Assembly: GCA_003574785.1 (NCBI GenBank)
Contig: QORU01000010.1
Coordinates: 1-64,000 of the forward strand
DNA from: Taklimakanibacter deserti
GTDB taxonomy: Bacteria > Pseudomonadota > Alphaproteobacteria > Rhizobiales > Aestuariivirgaceae
Length of the DNA: 64,000 bases
Reading direction: 5' to 3'
Part shown: positions 61,735-64,000 of the stretch, piece after piece
Layout: every line of letters starts with the position of its first letter
How positions within the stretch are numbered: position 1 is the stretch's first letter
Made by a program: the position numbers and the translations under genes
Notes under the pieces: generated by a model
The model's database searches: none
The model's input: only the letters and a program-made list of their open reading frames with translations
Told to the model about the DNA's origin: nothing

Positions 61735-62958
61735 ATGGCCGGGCCGCTTAAGAACATCCGTATTCTCGATCTCACACGCGTGCTGGCCGGCCCCTGGGCG
61801 ACGCAGATTTTTGCCGATTTCGGCGCCGAGGTGATCAAGGTCGAGAAGCCCGGCGAAGGCGACGACACGCGCGGCTGGGGCCCGCCCTTCGTCACCAACC
61901 CGGACGGATCGCGCGGCGATGCCGCCTATTATCTCTCCGCCAACCGCGGCAAGCAGTCGGTCGCGATCGACATGACGAAACTCGAAGGCCAGAAGCTCCT
62001 GCGTGAGCTTGCGGCCAAGTCCGACATCGTCATGGAGAACTTCAAGGTCGGCGGCCTCAAGAAATACGGCCTCGATTATGCGAGCCTGAAGGCGATCAAT
62101 CCAAAGATCATCTATTGCTCGATCACCGGTTTCGGCCAGACGGGCCCCTATGCGCAGCGCGCCGGCTATGACTTCATGATCCAGGGCATGGGCGGCATCA
62201 TGTCGATCACCGGCCAGCCGGACGGGACACCCGGCGCCGAGCCGGTCAAGACCGGTGTCGCCTTCGCCGATGTGTTCACCGGACTTTACGCAACGATCGG
62301 CGTGCTGGCGGCACTTCATCACCGCGACCGGACGGGCGAAGGGCAATATCTCGACCTCGCTCTGCTCGACACCCAGGTCGCCGTCCTCGCCAACCAGGCG
62401 CTCAATTTCCTGGTCGGCGGCAAGGCACCCAGGCGCCTCGGCAACGCCCATCCCAATATCGTGCCTTATCAGACCTTCGCCACCGAGGACGGCTTCATCA
62501 TCATCGCGGTCGGCAATGAGCGGCAGTTCCGCGAATATACGAAGATCGCGGGCGTGCCCGAGATTGCCGATGATCCGCGCTTCCGCTCCAACAGCGACCG
62601 CGTCCACCATCGCGAGGCGCTCATAGCGCTCCTCACCGAGCCGATGACTCGGCGCAAGACCGCGGAATGGATCGAAGCCTTGGAGGCCGCCGCCGTGCCC
62701 TGCGGGCCGATCAACACGATCGACCAGGTCTTCGCCGACCCCCAGGTCAATGCGCGCGGCCTCAGTGTCACGCTGACCCGCGAGGACGGCACCGAGACGC
62801 CAGGGGTCGCCAATCCGGTCAGGTTCTCGGCGACACCGATCGAATACGCAAAAGCGGCACCTCGCCTGGGAGATGCGACAGAAGATGTCCTCAGCAGGGT
62901 CCTCGGCCTCACGGCGGGCGACATCGCGAAGCTTCGAGATTCGGCCTCCATCGGCTAA
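61735..62958 (+). CDS. CaiB/BaiF family CoA transferase
   Basis: 407 residues of the class III CoA transferase family: NIRILDLTRVLAGPWATQIF, ADFGAEVIKVEKPGEGDDTR, KQSVAIDMTK and YDFMIQGMGGIMSITG with the catalytic Asp in LLDTQVAVLANQ. It moves CoA between organic acids; the acid is not predicted. AAGGAG seven bases upstream of the ATG. It precedes one-carbon genes. Confidence 0.92.
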   Translation: MAGPLKNIRILDLTRVLAGPWATQIFADFGAEVIKVEKPGEGDDTRGWGPPFVTNPDGSRGDAAYYLSANRGKQSVAIDMTKLEGQKLLRELAAKSDIVMENFKVGGLKKYGLDYASLKAINPKIIYCSITGFGQTGPYAQRAGYDFMIQGMGGIMSITGQPDGTPGAEPVKTGVAFADVFTGLYATIGVLAALHHRDRTGEGQYLDLALLDTQVAVLANQALNFLVGGKAPRRLGNAHPNIVPYQTFATEDGFIIIAVGNERQFREYTKIAGVPEIADDPRFRSNSDRVHHREALIALLTEPMTRRKTAEWIEALEAAAVPCGPINTIDQVFADPQVNARGLSVTLTREDGTETPGVANPVRFSATPIEYAKAAPRLGDATEDVLSRVLGLTAGDIAKLRDSASIG

Positions 62959-63008
62959 ATGTCGCTTTCGGACGGACCTGACGAGTGAGGAAAGGTCATA
63001 GAACTGCC

Positions 63009-63311
63009 ATGGCTAATCTGGTGATCACCTATTGGCGCGACATTCCTTCCGCCGTCTCGGTCAAGGCCGGACGCAAGGAGGAGAAGCGCATGCTCGCCGA
63101 CCGCTTCCAGGAAGCGATCGACATGGCCGCCATGCGCGGCGGGGCTTCCGATACCGACGCCTATCTCGCCGACTGGCGGCGCGCCGATCCGGTCGCCGTC
63201 GGCGATGATCTCATGGCGGAGGCCGACAAGGCCAAGGCCGAGATCGAACAGGCCTATGACAAAGAACGGCTCAAAGCCCTGATCGCCAATGGCGGCGCGG
63301 CAAAATCCTGA
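63009..63311 (+). CDS. 'Virulence factor' family protein, one-carbon operon
   Basis: 100 residues, soluble: VITYWRDIPSAVSVKAGRKE, RFQEAIDMAAMRGGASDTDA, YLADWRRADPVAVGDDL. This is the Pfam family named after a virulence study, but it is usually found with methyl-THF:corrinoid methyltransferase genes of methylamine or betaine metabolism. A GTG at 62985 is an alternative start; the ATG at 63009 matches the family N-terminus better. The next gene follows 26 bases later. Confidence 0.75.
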   Translation: MANLVITYWRDIPSAVSVKAGRKEEKRMLADRFQEAIDMAAMRGGASDTDAYLADWRRADPVAVGDDLMAEADKAKAEIEQAYDKERLKALIANGGAAKS

Positions 63312-63337
63312 ACCTCACCCCCGTTTCGAGGACAAAG

Positions 63338-64000
63338 ATGACCCAGACCCTTATCGCTTCTGAAAAAAAGCAATTCCTGATCGGCTTCGAGCGCCCCTTC
63401 TGCGTCATCGGCGAGCGCATCAACCCCACCGGTCGCAAGAAGCTCGCGGCCGAGATGCAGGCCGGCAATTTCGAGACGGTGATCAAGGACGCCCTTGCCC
63501 AGACCGAGGCCGGCGCCAATGTGCTCGACGTCAATGCCGGCGTCACCGCGGTCAATCCCAATGAGACCGAGCCGCCGCTGCTCAAGCAGACGATCGAGAT
63601 CGTGCAGTCGGTCACCGACCTGCCGCTCTGCATCGACTCATCGGTGTCGGCCGCCCTCAAGGTCGGCCTCGAGACCGCCAAGGGCCGACCGCTGGTCAAT
63701 TCGGTGACCGGCGAGGAAGAGAAGCTCGAAGCCATCCTGCCGCTGGTCGCCAAATACAACGTGCCGGTGGTCGCCATCTCCAATGACGAGAGCGGCATCT
63801 CGGAAGATCCCGATGTGCGCTTCGAAGTGGCGAAGAAGATCGTGCAGCGCGCCGCCGATTTCGGCATCAAGCCGGAAGACGTCGTCGTCGATCCCCTGGT
63901 CATGCCGATCGGCGCCATGGGCACGGCCGGCCAGCAGGTGTTCCGCCTGGTGCGGCGCCTGCGCGAGGAGCTGAAAGTGAACACGACCTGCGGGGCCTCG
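63338..64000 (+). CDS. Methyltetrahydrofolate:corrinoid methyltransferase (truncated by window end)
   Basis: First 221 residues of a pterin-binding methyltransferase: FCVIGERINPTGRKKLAAEM, ANVLDVNAGVTAVNPNETEP, PLCIDSSVSAALKVGL, VNSVTGEEEKLEAIL and VVVDPLVMPIGAMG. These are the dihydropteroate-like TIM barrel marks of AcsE/MtgA-type enzymes that exchange methyl groups between THF and a corrinoid protein. GAGGA is a few bases upstream. The rest, and probably corrinoid-protein genes, lie beyond the window. Confidence 0.9.
   Translation, partial: MTQTLIASEKKQFLIGFERPFCVIGERINPTGRKKLAAEMQAGNFETVIKDALAQTEAGANVLDVNAGVTAVNPNETEPPLLKQTIEIVQSVTDLPLCIDSSVSAALKVGLETAKGRPLVNSVTGEEEKLEAILPLVAKYNVPVVAISNDESGISEDPDVRFEVAKKIVQRAADFGIKPEDVVVDPLVMPIGAMGTAGQQVFRLVRRLREELKVNTTCGAS

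Noticed and set aside
1..64000. CRISPR arrays, prophage modules, rRNA and tRNA genes
   Set aside because: No regularly spaced direct repeats with spacers, phage structural genes or RNA-gene sequences were noticed; a covariance or tRNA scan was not possible here.

Overview
The window looks like chromosomal DNA of a GC-rich alphaproteobacterium, most likely of the Hyphomicrobiales (Rhizobiales). The grounds are a SigF/NrsF pair of the Caulobacter type, glxBCD-like genes, a PhnWAY 2-aminoethylphosphonate route, TadE/TadG proteins, and palindromic intergenic repeats typical of that order. No rRNA, tRNA or CRISPR array was seen. The left edge cuts an IS5-like transposase; the right edge cuts a methyltetrahydrofolate methyltransferase gene.

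Layout. 1-9231: IS end, LysE exporter, epmA/efp (EF-P and its modifying enzyme), an RNA methyltransferase, thiamine diphosphokinase, and a TPP riboswitch driving thiBPQ thiamine import. 9360-11867: DUF2207/LemA membrane pair. 11986-23968: two tandem APC permeases, a flavin reductase, tdm (TMAO demethylase) and tmm (trimethylamine monooxygenase), interrupted by a GIY-YIG repeat element and a dsbB pair. 23976-28007: SigF/NrsF and a bufferin (copper-binding RiPP) operon with two precursors, driven by matching divergent promoters. 28008-31619: SDR, DUF2092 pair, a frameshifted arginase-family gene, and a GFA-family gene coupled to a 50-residue ribbon-helix-helix protein. 31677-38407: FAD oxidoreductase, glutamine-synthetase-like gene, glxBCD (N-methylglutamate-synthase-like) and an unknown small protein, divergent from a GntR regulator. 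39324-43456: DMT transporter, PhyH dioxygenase, J-domain protein, MBL hydrolase, nitrilase-family amidase. 43642-51268: LysR, phnW-phnA-phnY, Na/Pi cotransporter-like protein, metallophosphodiesterase. 51287-53382: three TadE/TadG-like genes. 53551-57930: spermidine/putrescine-type ABC importer with a Tat-exported binding protein. 58101-60589: pssA with a membrane sulfatase-fold protein behind a good Pho box. 60725-64000: DUF3726, a small DNA-binding-like protein, CoA transferase, 'virulence factor' and a methyl-THF:corrinoid methyltransferase.

How it fits together. The main theme is methylated-amine and one-carbon metabolism. Tmm makes TMAO from trimethylamine; Tdm demethylates it and its folate domain can capture the formaldehyde. 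The GS-like/glxBCD operon resembles the gamma-glutamylmethylamide/N-methylglutamate route for monomethylamine. The step from dimethylamine to methylamine is not in the window. Helically phased CCAATT repeats lie in the divergent control regions of tmm, tdm, the FAD-oxidoreductase/gntR pair and upstream of one APC permease, and nowhere else outside coding sequence as clustered arrays; I infer a shared, apparently undescribed regulon. A second theme is phosphorus: PhnWAY, the Na/Pi-like protein, a phosphodiesterase and a Pho box. A third is metal defence by the SigF-bufferin module.
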